Below, one piece after another: positions 16,187 to 26,394 of a DNA stretch of 64,000 bases. This DNA comes from Planosporangium thailandense (GTDB lineage Bacteria > Actinomycetota > Actinomycetes > Mycobacteriales > Micromonosporaceae): contig NZ_JAATVY010000012.1 in the NCBI RefSeq assembly GCF_011947195.1, forward strand, positions 1 to 64,000, written 5' to 3'. A model generated the notes under the pieces. The model saw nothing but the letters and a program-made list of their open reading frames with translations. It had not been told where the DNA came from and searched no databases. Each line of letters starts with the position of its first letter. Positions within the stretch are counted from its first letter, which is position 1. The position numbers and the translations under genes were made by a program.

Positions 16187-16282
16187 CCGGCGAGGCAGCG
16201 CAGCCGGGTGGCATGACCGGCGAGGCAGCGCAGCCGGGTGGCATGACCGGCGAGGCAGCGCAGCCGGGTGGCATGACCGGCG
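16163..16282 (+). repeat. Four perfect 30-bp tandem repeats each carrying a start codon
   Basis: The units begin at 16163, 16193, 16223 and 16253. Each contains GGGTGGCATGACC, so there are in-frame ATGs at 16183, 16213, 16243 and 16273, each with the same short purine run before it. The first ATG overlaps the amidase stop. The array therefore spans a translational junction and encodes (MTGEAAQPGG)n at the N-terminus of the next protein. Confidence 0.9.
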
Positions 16283-16974
16283 GGACGAGCGCGGTGCCCC
16301 CGTTGGTCGGCCTGGCCGCTGGCCGGCCCGGCCAGGTGCGGCCGGTGTCCGGACTGGCCACCACCGCGATGGTGGCGATGGCCACGGCGGCGCTGACGGA
16401 TCTGCTCTGGGCGTTCACGCCGCTCGCGGCGGTGTGGTCGGTGCACGAGGCGGCCGACCGCGGCGGCCAACTGCCCGCCGCCGTGCTCATCGCCAGCCAC
16501 GGAAGCGTCCTCGCGCTGATGGCCGTGACACACGCAACCGCCTGGGTCTTCCTGGCCGTCTGGCTCCTTCGTACCGCCGCCAACGCGCGGGTTCTGGGCC
16601 TGGCCCGGCCCTCGACCGGTCTGCAGGCATCGGCCTGGCTCGTACCCGTGTTCGCCGCCTCCGCGGTGGCCCGCGCCAGCCGGTGCCGGCGGCACCGGGC
16701 GCTGGTCTGGTCATGGTGGTCGGCCTGGCTGGTCGGCGTGGCCGCGCTGGTGGCGGGCACCGTGCTGACCTGGCCGGCGGAGCTGCGCGGCATCCTGGCC
16801 AGGGTGTTCGACGGGGCCACCGTCGATGTGGACCGGGCCGGCCTGCTGCTGGGCTACCAGATCGCCGGCCGCCTGCCGGGTGCCGTGCTGCTACTGGCGG
16901 CCGCGGCGCTGGGCGCGGTGGCGGTCGACCGGGTGACCAGGGCCCAGTACCAACGGTTCGACGAACTGCGCTGA
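16183..16974 (+). CDS. DUF4328-like membrane protein
   Basis: Depending on which of four repeated ATGs is used, the protein is 233 to 263 residues. After the repeat comes a polytopic region with about four helices and the DUF4328-like element WLLRTAANARVLGLARPSTG followed by SAWLVPVF and WSWWSAWLV. The function is unknown. The ATGA junction with the amidase gene suggests coupled expression. The 10-residue repeat is soluble and disordered-looking, so it may be tolerated rather than functional. Confidence 0.72.
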   Translation: MTGEAAQPGGMTGEAAQPGGMTGEAAQPGGMTGGTSAVPPLVGLAAGRPGQVRPVSGLATTAMVAMATAALTDLLWAFTPLAAVWSVHEAADRGGQLPAAVLIASHGSVLALMAVTHATAWVFLAVWLLRTAANARVLGLARPSTGLQASAWLVPVFAASAVARASRCRRHRALVWSWWSAWLVGVAALVAGTVLTWPAELRGILARVFDGATVDVDRAGLLLGYQIAGRLPGAVLLLAAAALGAVAVDRVTRAQYQRFDELR

Positions 16975-17056
16975 CTGTGAGCCGGCTGCCGACATTCTGT
17001 GGGTGCCGGGAGGGCTCGGCGTGCCGGGCGAGGCGGCGAATGGCACGATCAGGCAC

Positions 17057-18289
17057 ATGACCATGGCACCCGAGTTGGTGGCGCTCCACGACATCGAAGC
17101 CGCGCGAAAACTGCTCGACGGCGTCATCCGCGTCACCCCACTCGAGCCGTGCCGGCCACTGCAGGCGAAGCTCGGCGGCCCGGCCTGGCTGAAGTGCGAG
17201 CACCTGCAGCGGGCCGGTTCGTTCAAGATCCGCGGGGCGTACGTGCGGATCGCCCGGCTCTCCGACACCGAGCGGGCCCGGGGTGTCGTGGCGGCCAGCG
17301 CCGGCAACCACGCGCAGGGCGTGGCGCTCGCCGCCGGCCTGATGAACACCGACTCGACGGTGTTCATGCCCATCGGTGCTCCGCTGCCGAAGATCGCTGC
17401 GACCAAGGGCTACGGCGCCGAGGTCCGGCTCGTCGGCAACACCGTCGACGAGTCGCTGGCGGCGGCCCAGGAGTACGCGGAGGCCAGCGGGGCGGTGTTC
17501 ATCCACCCGTTCGACCATCCCGACGTCATCGCCGGTCAGGGCACCCTCGCGCTGGAACTGCTGGAGCAGTGCCCGGACGTACGCACGATTGTGGTCGGCA
17601 TCGGTGGCGGCGGGCTGATCGCGGGGGTGGCGGTGGCGGTCAAGGCGCTGCGGCCCGACGTACGGGTCATCGGGGTGCAGGCCGCCGGCGCGGCAGCGTT
17701 CCCGGCGTCGCTGGCCGCCGGGCGGCCGGTGCGGCTGCCGACGTTCGCGACGATCGCCGACGGTATCGCGGTCGGCTGTCCCGGCGACGTCACCTTCGAC
17801 CACGTCAGCAAGCTGGTCGACCAGGTCGTCACGGTGACCGACGAGGACATCTCGCGGGCCCTGCTCATGCTGATGGAGCGCGGCAAGCAGGTGGTGGAGC
17901 CCGCGGGCGCGGTCGCGGTGGCGGCGCTGCTGGCCGGCGTCGTGCCCGTCGTGACGCCCACGGTGGCCGTACTGTCCGGCGGCAACATCGATCCGCTGCT
18001 GATGTTGCGGCTCATCGAGCACGGGCTGGCCGCCGCCGGCCGGTACCTGACGTTCACGGTGCGCTGCGGTGACCGGCCGGGGCAGCTCGCGAGCCTGCTC
18101 GGCCTGATCGCCGAGGGTGGCGCCAACGTCGTGGACGTCGAGCACCGCCGCCACGACCCGCGGTTGCGGCTGGGAGAGGTGGAGGTCGCGCTCTCGGTGG
18201 AGACCCGCGGCGCGGAGCACTCCGACCGGTTGGTCAGCGCGCTGCGCGCCGCGGGCTACACGGTCACGTTCACCGGCTCGCTGGCGTAA
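17057..18289 (+). CDS. ilvA: Threonine ammonia-lyase (threonine deaminase)
   Basis: This 410-residue fold-type II PLP enzyme converts threonine to 2-oxobutyrate, the first isoleucine step. The Schiff-base Lys 57 is in GSFKIRGA, followed by ASAGNHAQGVA and the phosphate-binding GIGGGGLIAG. A C-terminal ACT-like regulatory domain (from about residue 330, TVRCGDRPGQLASLLGLIAEGGANV) would allow allosteric control. The single ACT domain and length resemble the shorter, catabolic-type or actinobacterial IlvA. It is convergent with greA. Confidence 0.9.
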   Translation: MTMAPELVALHDIEAARKLLDGVIRVTPLEPCRPLQAKLGGPAWLKCEHLQRAGSFKIRGAYVRIARLSDTERARGVVAASAGNHAQGVALAAGLMNTDSTVFMPIGAPLPKIAATKGYGAEVRLVGNTVDESLAAAQEYAEASGAVFIHPFDHPDVIAGQGTLALELLEQCPDVRTIVVGIGGGGLIAGVAVAVKALRPDVRVIGVQAAGAAAFPASLAAGRPVRLPTFATIADGIAVGCPGDVTFDHVSKLVDQVVTVTDEDISRALLMLMERGKQVVEPAGAVAVAALLAGVVPVVTPTVAVLSGGNIDPLLMLRLIEHGLAAAGRYLTFTVRCGDRPGQLASLLGLIAEGGANVVDVEHRRHDPRLRLGEVEVALSVETRGAEHSDRLVSALRAAGYTVTFTGSLA

Positions 18290-18326
18290 CTGGCCGGCCG
18301 GGGGGGCCGACCGGGTCGCCCGGGCG

Positions 18327-18827
18327 TCAGCCGGCGAAGGCCTCGAAGGAGACGACGGTGACCTTGACCTCCGCGCCGCTCGGCGCGGTGTACGTCACGG
18401 TGTCGCCGGCGTGGGCGCCGAGGATCGCCTTGCCGAGCGCCGACTCCGGGCTGTACACGGTCAGGTCGGTGGTCGAGGCGATCTCGCGCGACCCGAGCAG
18501 GAAGGTCTCGGTGTCGTCCTCGTCGTCGTCGAAGTGGATCGTGACGACCGTGCCCGCGGCGACGGCGTCGGTCTTCGGCGCCTCGCCGACCTTGGCGTCG
18601 CGCAGCAGCTGCTGCAGGTACCGGATGCGGCCCTCCTGCTTGCCCTGCTCTTCGCGGGCGGCGTGGTAGCCGCCGTTCTCCCTGAGGTCGCCCTCCTCGC
18701 GCCGGGCGTTGATCTCGGCGGCGATGACGGGGCGGTTGGCGATGAGCTCGTCCAGCTCGGCCTTCAGCCGGTCGTACGCATCCTGAGAGAGCCAGGTGGC
18801 GTTTTCTCCACGGTCGTTGATCGACAC
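18327..18827 (-). CDS. greA: Transcription elongation factor GreA
   Basis: A 166-residue protein with an N-terminal coiled coil ([39 protein letters not shown]) whose acidic tip would enter the RNA polymerase secondary channel to stimulate transcript cleavage. A C-terminal FKBP-like domain contains [23 protein letters not shown] start follows the strong site GGAGGAG. Length is normal for actinobacterial GreA, with a slightly acidic insertion DDDEDD. Confidence 0.97.
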   Translation of the reverse strand: MSINDRGENATWLSQDAYDRLKAELDELIANRPVIAAEINARREEGDLRENGGYHAAREEQGKQEGRIRYLQQLLRDAKVGEAPKTDAVAAGTVVTIHFDDDEDDTETFLLGSREIASTTDLTVYSPESALGKAILGAHAGDTVTYTAPSGAEVKVTVVSFEAFAG

Positions 18828-18943
18828 TGAAGATCTCCTCCGATTGCTGCGGCCGACAGGTCAAGACCTACCAAGTTACCAGCGACTCTCATTACTGAGC
18901 GTGTAACGATTTGAAACTGGGTCTTGGCCGGTCGGCTGGGTCG

Positions 18944-19360
18944 TCAGCCGGCGGCGCGGCAGGTCGGCACCTCCGCGCTGACCGGCGTCCCGTTCGTTTT
19001 GAGGGCGTAGGTGACGGTGACCGGGTTGCCGGGGGGTACCGGCACGTCGGCCGAGCCGATCTCGGCCCCCGCGCGGTCGCGTGCCCGTACCACGCACACG
19101 GCCGGCGCGTCGCTGCGTTTGTGCACCACGAACCGCACCGTGGCGTCGCCGGGGGCGAGCTTGAAGCTCAGCACGTCCGCCTTGAACTCCGGGGAGCCGT
19201 AGCGCTGGTAGAGCGCGATCGCGAGCACCAGGCCGATGACCGCCCCGACGACCGCCAGGACCACGGCGCGGCCGCGCCGCGCCGGCCGGACCTCCCGGCG
19301 GCGGCCGTACCGCCCGGGCGGGAACGTCGGTCCGTTCACGGTGGCTTCCGTCTCAGGCAC
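18944..19360 (-). CDS. DUF4307 single-span membrane protein
   Basis: A 138-residue protein with a basic cytoplasmic N-terminus (RYGRRREVRPARRGR), one membrane helix (AVVLAVVGAVIGLVLAIALY), and an extracellular beta-sandwich-like domain with two Cys (APAVCVVRARDR and the final PTCRAAG). This is the DUF4307 family, which in actinobacteria lies between greA and mca (Rv1081c in M. tuberculosis). Function unknown. Confidence 0.88.
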   Translation of the reverse strand: MPETEATVNGPTFPPGRYGRRREVRPARRGRAVVLAVVGAVIGLVLAIALYQRYGSPEFKADVLSFKLAPGDATVRFVVHKRSDAPAVCVVRARDRAGAEIGSADVPVPPGNPVTVTYALKTNGTPVSAEVPTCRAAG

Positions 19361-19380
19361 GGTCCTCGTCGAATCTGTCG

Positions 19381-19449
19381 GTGCGGGCGCGTGGCGTCAG
19401 TGCGGGCGCGTGGCGTCTGTGCGGGCGCGTGGCGTCAGTGCGGGCGCGC
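19381..19449. repeat. 19-bp tandem repeat, 3.6 copies
   Basis: Units at 19381-19399, 19400-19418 and 19419-19437 are nearly identical (GTGCGGGCGCGTGGCGTC plus A or T), and a partial fourth runs to 19449. They fill the spacer between the divergent DUF4307 and mca genes, just upstream of where their promoters should be. Confidence 0.85.
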
Positions 19450-19538
19450 ACAATTGGCGGGCCGGGTCGCCGATCGGCGTCGGCGCCCCGTAACAATGGA
19501 CCGGCTTATTGTCTCAGCAGCGACGGCGAGGAGAACCA

Positions 19539-20417
19539 GTGGGCGAGCAGTTGCGCCTCATGGCGGTGCACGCACACCCCGACGACGAGTCGAGTAAGGG
19601 CGCGGCGACCATGGCGAAGTACGTCGCCGAGGGCGTCGACGTGCTCGTCGTCACGTGTACCGGCGGGGAGCGCGGCAGCGTGCTCAACCCCAAGCTGGAC
19701 CGGCCGGAGATCTGGGAGCAGATGGCCACCATCCGCCGCGAGGAGATGGAGCGGGCCCGCGAGATCCTCGGCGTACGCCAGGCCTGGCTCGGCTTCGTGG
19801 ACTCCGGCTTTCCCGAGGGTGACCCGCTGCCCCCGCTGCCCGAGGGCTGCTTCGGGCTCGAGCCGGTGGAGAAGGCCGCGGCGCCGCTGGTCAAGCTGAT
19901 GCGGGAGTTCCGGCCGCACGTCGTCACCACCTACGACGAGGACGGCGGTTACCCGCACCCCGACCACGTGATGTGCCACAAGGTGTCGGTCGCGGCCTTC
20001 GAGGCGGCGGGCGACCCGGCGAGCTACCCCGAGTACGGCGAGCCGTGGCAGCCGCTGAAGTTGTACTACCACATGAGCTTCTCGCTGCCGCGGGTCCGGG
20101 CGTTGCACGAGGCCATGCTCGCGGCCGGGCTGGAGTCGCCCTACACGGAGTGGCTGGAGAAGTGGGACCCGGCGCGGGACAAGAGCCACCGGATCACCAC
20201 CCGGGTGCCCTGCGGGGAGTACTTCGAGGTGCGTGACGACGCGCTCCGCGCGCACGCCACGCAGGTCGACCCCGACGGGTCGTGGTTCCACGTGCCGCTG
20301 GAGATCCAGAAGCGGGCGTGGCCGACCGAGGACTACGAACTGACCCGTAGCCTGGTGGAGCAGCGCCTGCCGGAAGACGATCTGTTCGCCGGCATCCGCG
20401 GATCCGTGGGGGTGTGA
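19539..20417 (+). CDS. mca: Mycothiol S-conjugate amidase
   Basis: This 292-residue zinc hydrolase of the LmbE-like family has the metal motif HAHPDDES at residues 11-18 and a second His in YPHPDHVMCH. Mca cleaves mycothiol-toxin conjugates to release a mercapturate for export, a detoxification step special to mycothiol-making actinobacteria. The GTG at 19539 follows GCGAGGAGAA; a start ten codons earlier lacks a site. MshB is the paralogue to exclude; the greA-DUF4307-mca order and the length favour Mca. Confidence 0.93.
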   Translation: MGEQLRLMAVHAHPDDESSKGAATMAKYVAEGVDVLVVTCTGGERGSVLNPKLDRPEIWEQMATIRREEMERAREILGVRQAWLGFVDSGFPEGDPLPPLPEGCFGLEPVEKAAAPLVKLMREFRPHVVTTYDEDGGYPHPDHVMCHKVSVAAFEAAGDPASYPEYGEPWQPLKLYYHMSFSLPRVRALHEAMLAAGLESPYTEWLEKWDPARDKSHRITTRVPCGEYFEVRDDALRAHATQVDPDGSWFHVPLEIQKRAWPTEDYELTRSLVEQRLPEDDLFAGIRGSVGV

Positions 20418-20450
20418 GGCCGGCCGGGTTCCGGGCGTACCGTTTAGGTC

Positions 20451-20711
20451 ATGAACACGCTCACCCTGCTCGCCGACAATCTCGCGCAGAACAATTTCGG
20501 CGACACCCAGACCGGTGGACTGGCCGGCCCGATGGGCCTGTTCATCATCCTGGTGCTGATCGTCGGCACGGTGCTGTTGATCCGAAACATGAACAGCAGG
20601 CTGCGTCGGCTGCCGAACAAATTCACCTCCGCCGGCCCCTCGGGTGACCGTGCGCCGGGTCGGGTGTCGTCGGCCGCGGAGCCCCACGGCGACGAGCGCC
20701 CGCAACCGTAG
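20451..20711 (+). CDS. Small single-span membrane protein downstream of mca
   Basis: An 86-residue protein with one membrane helix (GPMGLFIILVLIVGTVLLIR) and a basic, Pro-rich cytoplasmic tail. Its position 33 bases after mca matches the conserved small gene Rv1083 in M. tuberculosis. Co-transcription with mca is likely. Function unknown. Confidence 0.8.
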   Translation: MNTLTLLADNLAQNNFGDTQTGGLAGPMGLFIILVLIVGTVLLIRNMNSRLRRLPNKFTSAGPSGDRAPGRVSSAAEPHGDERPQP

Positions 20712-20785
20712 GTACGTCCGCGGGAACGACCCGCGCAGCGGTACGCGTAAATGCGACTTTTGTCGCTGACCCGGCCCAAAATATC

Positions 20786-20816
20786 GAGCAAACTGGAATG
20801 GTTCCACAGTTTGCTC
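20786..20816. promoter_or_regulatory. Inverted repeat upstream of the GGDEF-EAL gene
   Basis: Ten-base perfect arms GAGCAAACTG (20786-20795) and CAGTTTGCTC (20807-20816) are separated by 11 bases, in an A+T-rich island. No T-run follows, so an operator is more likely than a terminator. The spacer 20712-21084 otherwise holds only a possible leader frame. Confidence 0.55.
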
Positions 20817-20851
20817 TAGCCTTCGCCCAGATCGGGTGAGGGAGGGTGGGC

Positions 20852-21088
20852 ATGGCCGGTCGACGACGATCTGTCCCGCGCCCCACCGTCTCCTCCCACC
20901 CGGTGAGGCCGTTCGCCCTCCTCGGGCGCGGCGACCTCACCGCCGCGTCTGACCCCGGCGCCGACCCGACGACCGTCCGGGTGAGCCCTGGAATCGGCGA
21001 GACCGATGTCCTATCGACGGTCGTCCCGTTAATCTGCACGAGGGAACGCGCGCCAGGACTCCATGGGCGGGAGGGGTGCGGCGTATGA
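20852..21088 (+). CDS. Possible short leader ORF coupled to the GGDEF-EAL gene
   Basis: A 78-codon frame starts with ATG five bases after GGAGGG, and its TGA overlaps the ATG of the following gene. Third-position G+C is high for the first two thirds. The product is basic, Pro-rich and matches no family I know. It may be a translational leader rather than a functional protein. Confidence 0.35.
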   Translation: MAGRRRSVPRPTVSSHPVRPFALLGRGDLTAASDPGADPTTVRVSPGIGETDVLSTVVPLICTRERAPGLHGREGCGV

Positions 21089-23595
21089 CGGCGACGCTGC
21101 GTCGAACCGGCAGGACCGTGCCGGCGTTCGCGCTCGCGTTGGCCGGCGCCGGCGCGCTCGTCGGTTCCCACGTCCTGCGCACGGACGTCCCGGCGCTGGC
21201 GGTGCCGGCACCCAACCCGGGCTGGCTGGCGGTCGCCGTCGCCCTGGTGGCCGGGGCTCAACTGCCCATGCTGCGGGTACGCGTCGGAGCCGGATCGCTC
21301 GGGTTCGCGTGGGGCGAGTCCGCCATCGTGATCCTCTGCGTACTGCTTCCCGCGGCGTGGATCCCGCCGGTGACCCTGGTCGGCGTGGGCCTGGCCCGCG
21401 CCATCCAGGCGGTCACCCGGCCCGAGTACCGCAGGCCGGGCACGGCGCTGTGGGGTGCCGCCATGCTGACCCTGGCGGGAAGCGCGTCCGCGCTCGCCGC
21501 CAACCTCGTCACGGTCACCTACCGGCAGCCCCTCACCCCCCGGGTGGCGGCGGCGCTGATCCTGGCCGCCGCGGCCTACGCGGCCATCGGGATGGTGATG
21601 GTCTCCCGGCAGGTGTCGCACGTGCACGGCGAGCGGTTCGGGCTCGTGCTGCGCCGGGCGAACGCCAGCAAGATGCCGATGATCATCGGCAACGTCGCTG
21701 TCGGCCTGCTCGCCGTGGTGCTCTACGAGCTGAACGGGCGCTGGCTGGCCCTGCTGCTGCCGGCGCTGTGGCTGCTGCACCAGGCGTACGGGTACCGGTT
21801 GCGCGTCGCCGACGAGCGGCGTAGCTGGCAGACGTTCGCCGACGCGACGCGCCAGCTCAACCGCCTCGACGGGCGCGCCGCGGCGAAGGCGGGGATCCAG
21901 GGCGCGCTGCGGCTGCTGGGCGGTGAATGGGCCCGGCTGTCGGTGACCGGGCCCGACGGCCGGGTGTACGCGTACGTCGGCACACCCGACGGCGCCGTCA
22001 CGGCGTGCGGGCCGGACGAGGGCGAGGAGGCCGGCACGGTGGCCCGCGACCTCGCCGTCGGCGGGATGCGGATCGGGGAGCTGCGGCTGCGGCTGCGCTC
22101 GACCACCCGGATGGGGCCGCGGGACCAGCTCGTGTTCGCCGCGTACGCCGACGCTCTCGCCGCGGCGCTGCACGACGCGGTGACCCACCACCAGCTACGC
22201 GCCATCGGGGAACGGAGCGTCCGGGAACTGAGTCATGACTCACTCACCGGCCTGGCCAACCGGACCGGTTTCCTCACCGCCGGCGACGCGATGCTGCGGG
22301 AACTTCCCGCCGGTACGCCCGTCGCGCTGCTGCTGCTCGACCTCGACCACTTCAAGGACGTCAACGACACGCTCGGCCACGGCGCCGGCGACGTGCTGCT
22401 CCAGCTCACCGCCTCCCGGCTGACCGCGACTGTCGGCCACGGCGAGCTGCTGGCCCGCCTGGGCGGCGACGAGCTGGCGCTCCTGCTGCCGCTGCCCGAC
22501 ACCGCCGGCGGCGACCCGTCGGATCGGTCCGCGTCCGGATACCCGGCCCGGCCGGCGTACGCGCTGGCCCGCGCCCGGCAGCTCGCCGAGATCGTCGCCG
22601 CGCCGAGCGAAGTGGCCGGCGTCCAGCTGTCGGTCGAGGCCTCCGTGGGGGTCGTCGTGGCGGGCGCCGGCACGCTCGACGTGACCGAGCTGCTGCGCCG
22701 CGCCGACGTGGCGATGTACGAGGCCAAGCGCGGCGGTTCCAGCGTCGCCTGGTACGACCCGGCGCGGGACCGGGCCAGCACGGACCGGCTGTCGCTGCTG
22801 GCCGAGGTCCGCGAGGCGCTCGCGAGCGACGACCAGTTCACCCTCGTGATGCAGCCGGCGGTGCGGCTCGACGGCGGCGTCGGCGTGACCGGCGTCGAGG
22901 CGCTGGTGCGCTGGAACCACCCCCGCCGTGGCGTACTCATGCCCGCCGAGTTCGTCGCCGTCATCGAGCACAGCGAGCTGCTCGGCGACTTCACCCGGTA
23001 CGTTCTCGACCGGGCGCTCGCCGCCGCGGCGTCCTGGGCGGCCGAGCAGGTCGAGGTTGCCGTCGCGGTCAACCTGTCGCCGCGTAGCCTGCTCGACCGC
23101 GCGCTGCCCGGCGATGTCGCCCGGCTGCTCGCCCGGCACGGCGTACCCGCCGAACGGCTCGTCCTGGAGATCACCGAGACCGTGGTGATGAGCGAGCGGG
23201 CGGTCATCGACGACGTGCTGGCTTCCCTCCGCGAGATGGGCGTCCAGCTCGCGGTCGACGACTTCGGCACCGGGTACTCGTCGCTGACGTTCCTCACCCG
23301 GGTGACGGTCGACGAGGTCAAGATCGATCGGGACTTCGTCCGGCGGATGGTCGAGTCCGCCGAGGTCGGCGCGATCGTGCGGACCACGGTCGACCTCGCC
23401 CACCGGCTGGGGCTGCGGGTCATCGCCGAGGGCGTGGAGACCGCCGAGCAGCGGGCCGCGCTGGCGGAGCTGGGGTGCACCGGCGCGCAGGGCTTCTTCT
23501 TCTACCCGCCGCTGCCGCCCGAGCGCGTCCTCGAGGTGCTGCGCGAACTGACCACCGCACCGGTCATCCGCCTCCGCCAGGAGGATGCGGGCTGA
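21085..23595 (+). CDS. Membrane GGDEF-EAL cyclic-di-GMP protein
   Basis: This 836-residue protein has about seven or eight N-terminal membrane helices (to about residue 235), a GAF-like linker, a GGDEF domain and an EAL domain. The active-loop motif reads GGDEL (residues 460-464), deviating from GGDEF/GGEEF, so synthesis may be weak or lost. The EAL side keeps EALVRW (605-610), NLSPRSL, LEITET, DDFGTGYSSL, KIDRDFV and AEGVET, so phosphodiesterase activity is plausible. In actinomycetes c-di-GMP controls BldD and development. The ATG at 21085 has GGGAGGGG nine bases before it. Confidence 0.9.
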   Translation: MTATLRRTGRTVPAFALALAGAGALVGSHVLRTDVPALAVPAPNPGWLAVAVALVAGAQLPMLRVRVGAGSLGFAWGESAIVILCVLLPAAWIPPVTLVGVGLARAIQAVTRPEYRRPGTALWGAAMLTLAGSASALAANLVTVTYRQPLTPRVAAALILAAAAYAAIGMVMVSRQVSHVHGERFGLVLRRANASKMPMIIGNVAVGLLAVVLYELNGRWLALLLPALWLLHQAYGYRLRVADERRSWQTFADATRQLNRLDGRAAAKAGIQGALRLLGGEWARLSVTGPDGRVYAYVGTPDGAVTACGPDEGEEAGTVARDLAVGGMRIGELRLRLRSTTRMGPRDQLVFAAYADALAAALHDAVTHHQLRAIGERSVRELSHDSLTGLANRTGFLTAGDAMLRELPAGTPVALLLLDLDHFKDVNDTLGHGAGDVLLQLTASRLTATVGHGELLARLGGDELALLLPLPDTAGGDPSDRSASGYPARPAYALARARQLAEIVAAPSEVAGVQLSVEASVGVVVAGAGTLDVTELLRRADVAMYEAKRGGSSVAWYDPARDRASTDRLSLLAEVREALASDDQFTLVMQPAVRLDGGVGVTGVEALVRWNHPRRGVLMPAEFVAVIEHSELLGDFTRYVLDRALAAAASWAAEQVEVAVAVNLSPRSLLDRALPGDVARLLARHGVPAERLVLEITETVVMSERAVIDDVLASLREMGVQLAVDDFGTGYSSLTFLTRVTVDEVKIDRDFVRRMVESAEVGAIVRTTVDLAHRLGLRVIAEGVETAEQRAALAELGCTGAQGFFFYPPLPPERVLEVLRELTTAPVIRLRQEDAG

Positions 23596-23672
23596 CCTCC
23601 ACCCGACGGGAGGCGGGTTCCGGCCCGGGTAAGGATGGGACGAGGGGCGGAACGTGAGTGAGGGGTCGGACA

Positions 23673-25661
<1,989 letters not shown>

Positions 25662-25666
25662 CCGTC

Positions 25667-25685
25667 CGTTCGCTACGAGCGAACG
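25667..25685 (+). terminator. Short hairpin after the YyaL gene
   Basis: Perfect 8-bp arms CGTTCGCT and AGCGAACG with an ACG loop begin six bases after the stop codon. There is no clean T-run, so termination strength is uncertain. Confidence 0.5.
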
Positions 25686-25748
25686 CCTCCCCTTCGTATT
25701 CGGTGTAACGATGTAATCGTGTAATCGAACTACGGAGGGGAGACCGTC

Positions 25749-26321
25749 ATGAGGCAGGAACGATGGGGGAGCGCCCAGGCCTGGAGCCGGGGCGGAGGCC
25801 GCGCCGAGCCGCCGCCCGCCGACGACGCGCCGGCCTGGATCGCGGGCGCGATCCCCGATGACTGGTTCGTGGCCGCGCCGGAGATCAGCATCGACCGGGA
25901 CGAGATCATCATCGTGGGCCGCCTGCCGGAGCCGGCGCTCGCACCGGACGCCACCGACGCCGACCGGGCCGCCGCCGAACAAGGGCGGATCGCCTCGTTC
26001 CGGGAGTCCACCCGCGACCGCCGTATCGCCATCGCGCGGCAGTTGGAGCACCGCTACAAGCGCAAGGTCGGCTGGGGCGCGGCCACCGGTGGCACCCGTG
26101 AGCTGTTCACGACCCTGTCCGCGCCGGTGATGACCCGGCTGCGCCAGGCCGACCGGCAGGTGCTCGACACGCTCGTGGCGTCCGGGGTCGCGCGCTCGCG
26201 CTCCGACGCCCTCGCCTGGTGCGTGAGCCTGGTCGGCCAGCACGCCGACGCGTGGCTGGGCGAACTGCGCGACGCGATGGGCGCCGTCGACGAACTGCGC
26301 CGGCGCGGCCCGCAGCTCTGA
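25749..26321 (+). CDS. Conserved protein of unknown function, possibly ribbon-helix-helix
   Basis: A 190-residue soluble protein. The middle (RDEIIIVGRLPEP then RESTRDRRIAIARQLEHRYKRKVGWGA) is charged. The C-terminal part (APVMTRLRQADRQVLDTLVASGVARSRSDALAW) has the spacing of a ribbon-helix-helix or related helical hairpin, with SRSDALAW as the second-helix cap. I do not recognise a named family. The ATG follows GGAGGGGAG. It is upstream of purK but separated by 73 bases. Confidence 0.6.
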   Translation: MRQERWGSAQAWSRGGGRAEPPPADDAPAWIAGAIPDDWFVAAPEISIDRDEIIIVGRLPEPALAPDATDADRAAAEQGRIASFRESTRDRRIAIARQLEHRYKRKVGWGAATGGTRELFTTLSAPVMTRLRQADRQVLDTLVASGVARSRSDALAWCVSLVGQHADAWLGELRDAMGAVDELRRRGPQL

Positions 26322-26394
26322 CCGGGAGCCACCCCGCTACCGGAACGGCTCCCGGTTCGTCAATGGACGCACCTGGTCAGTAGTCTTTGCGCCG

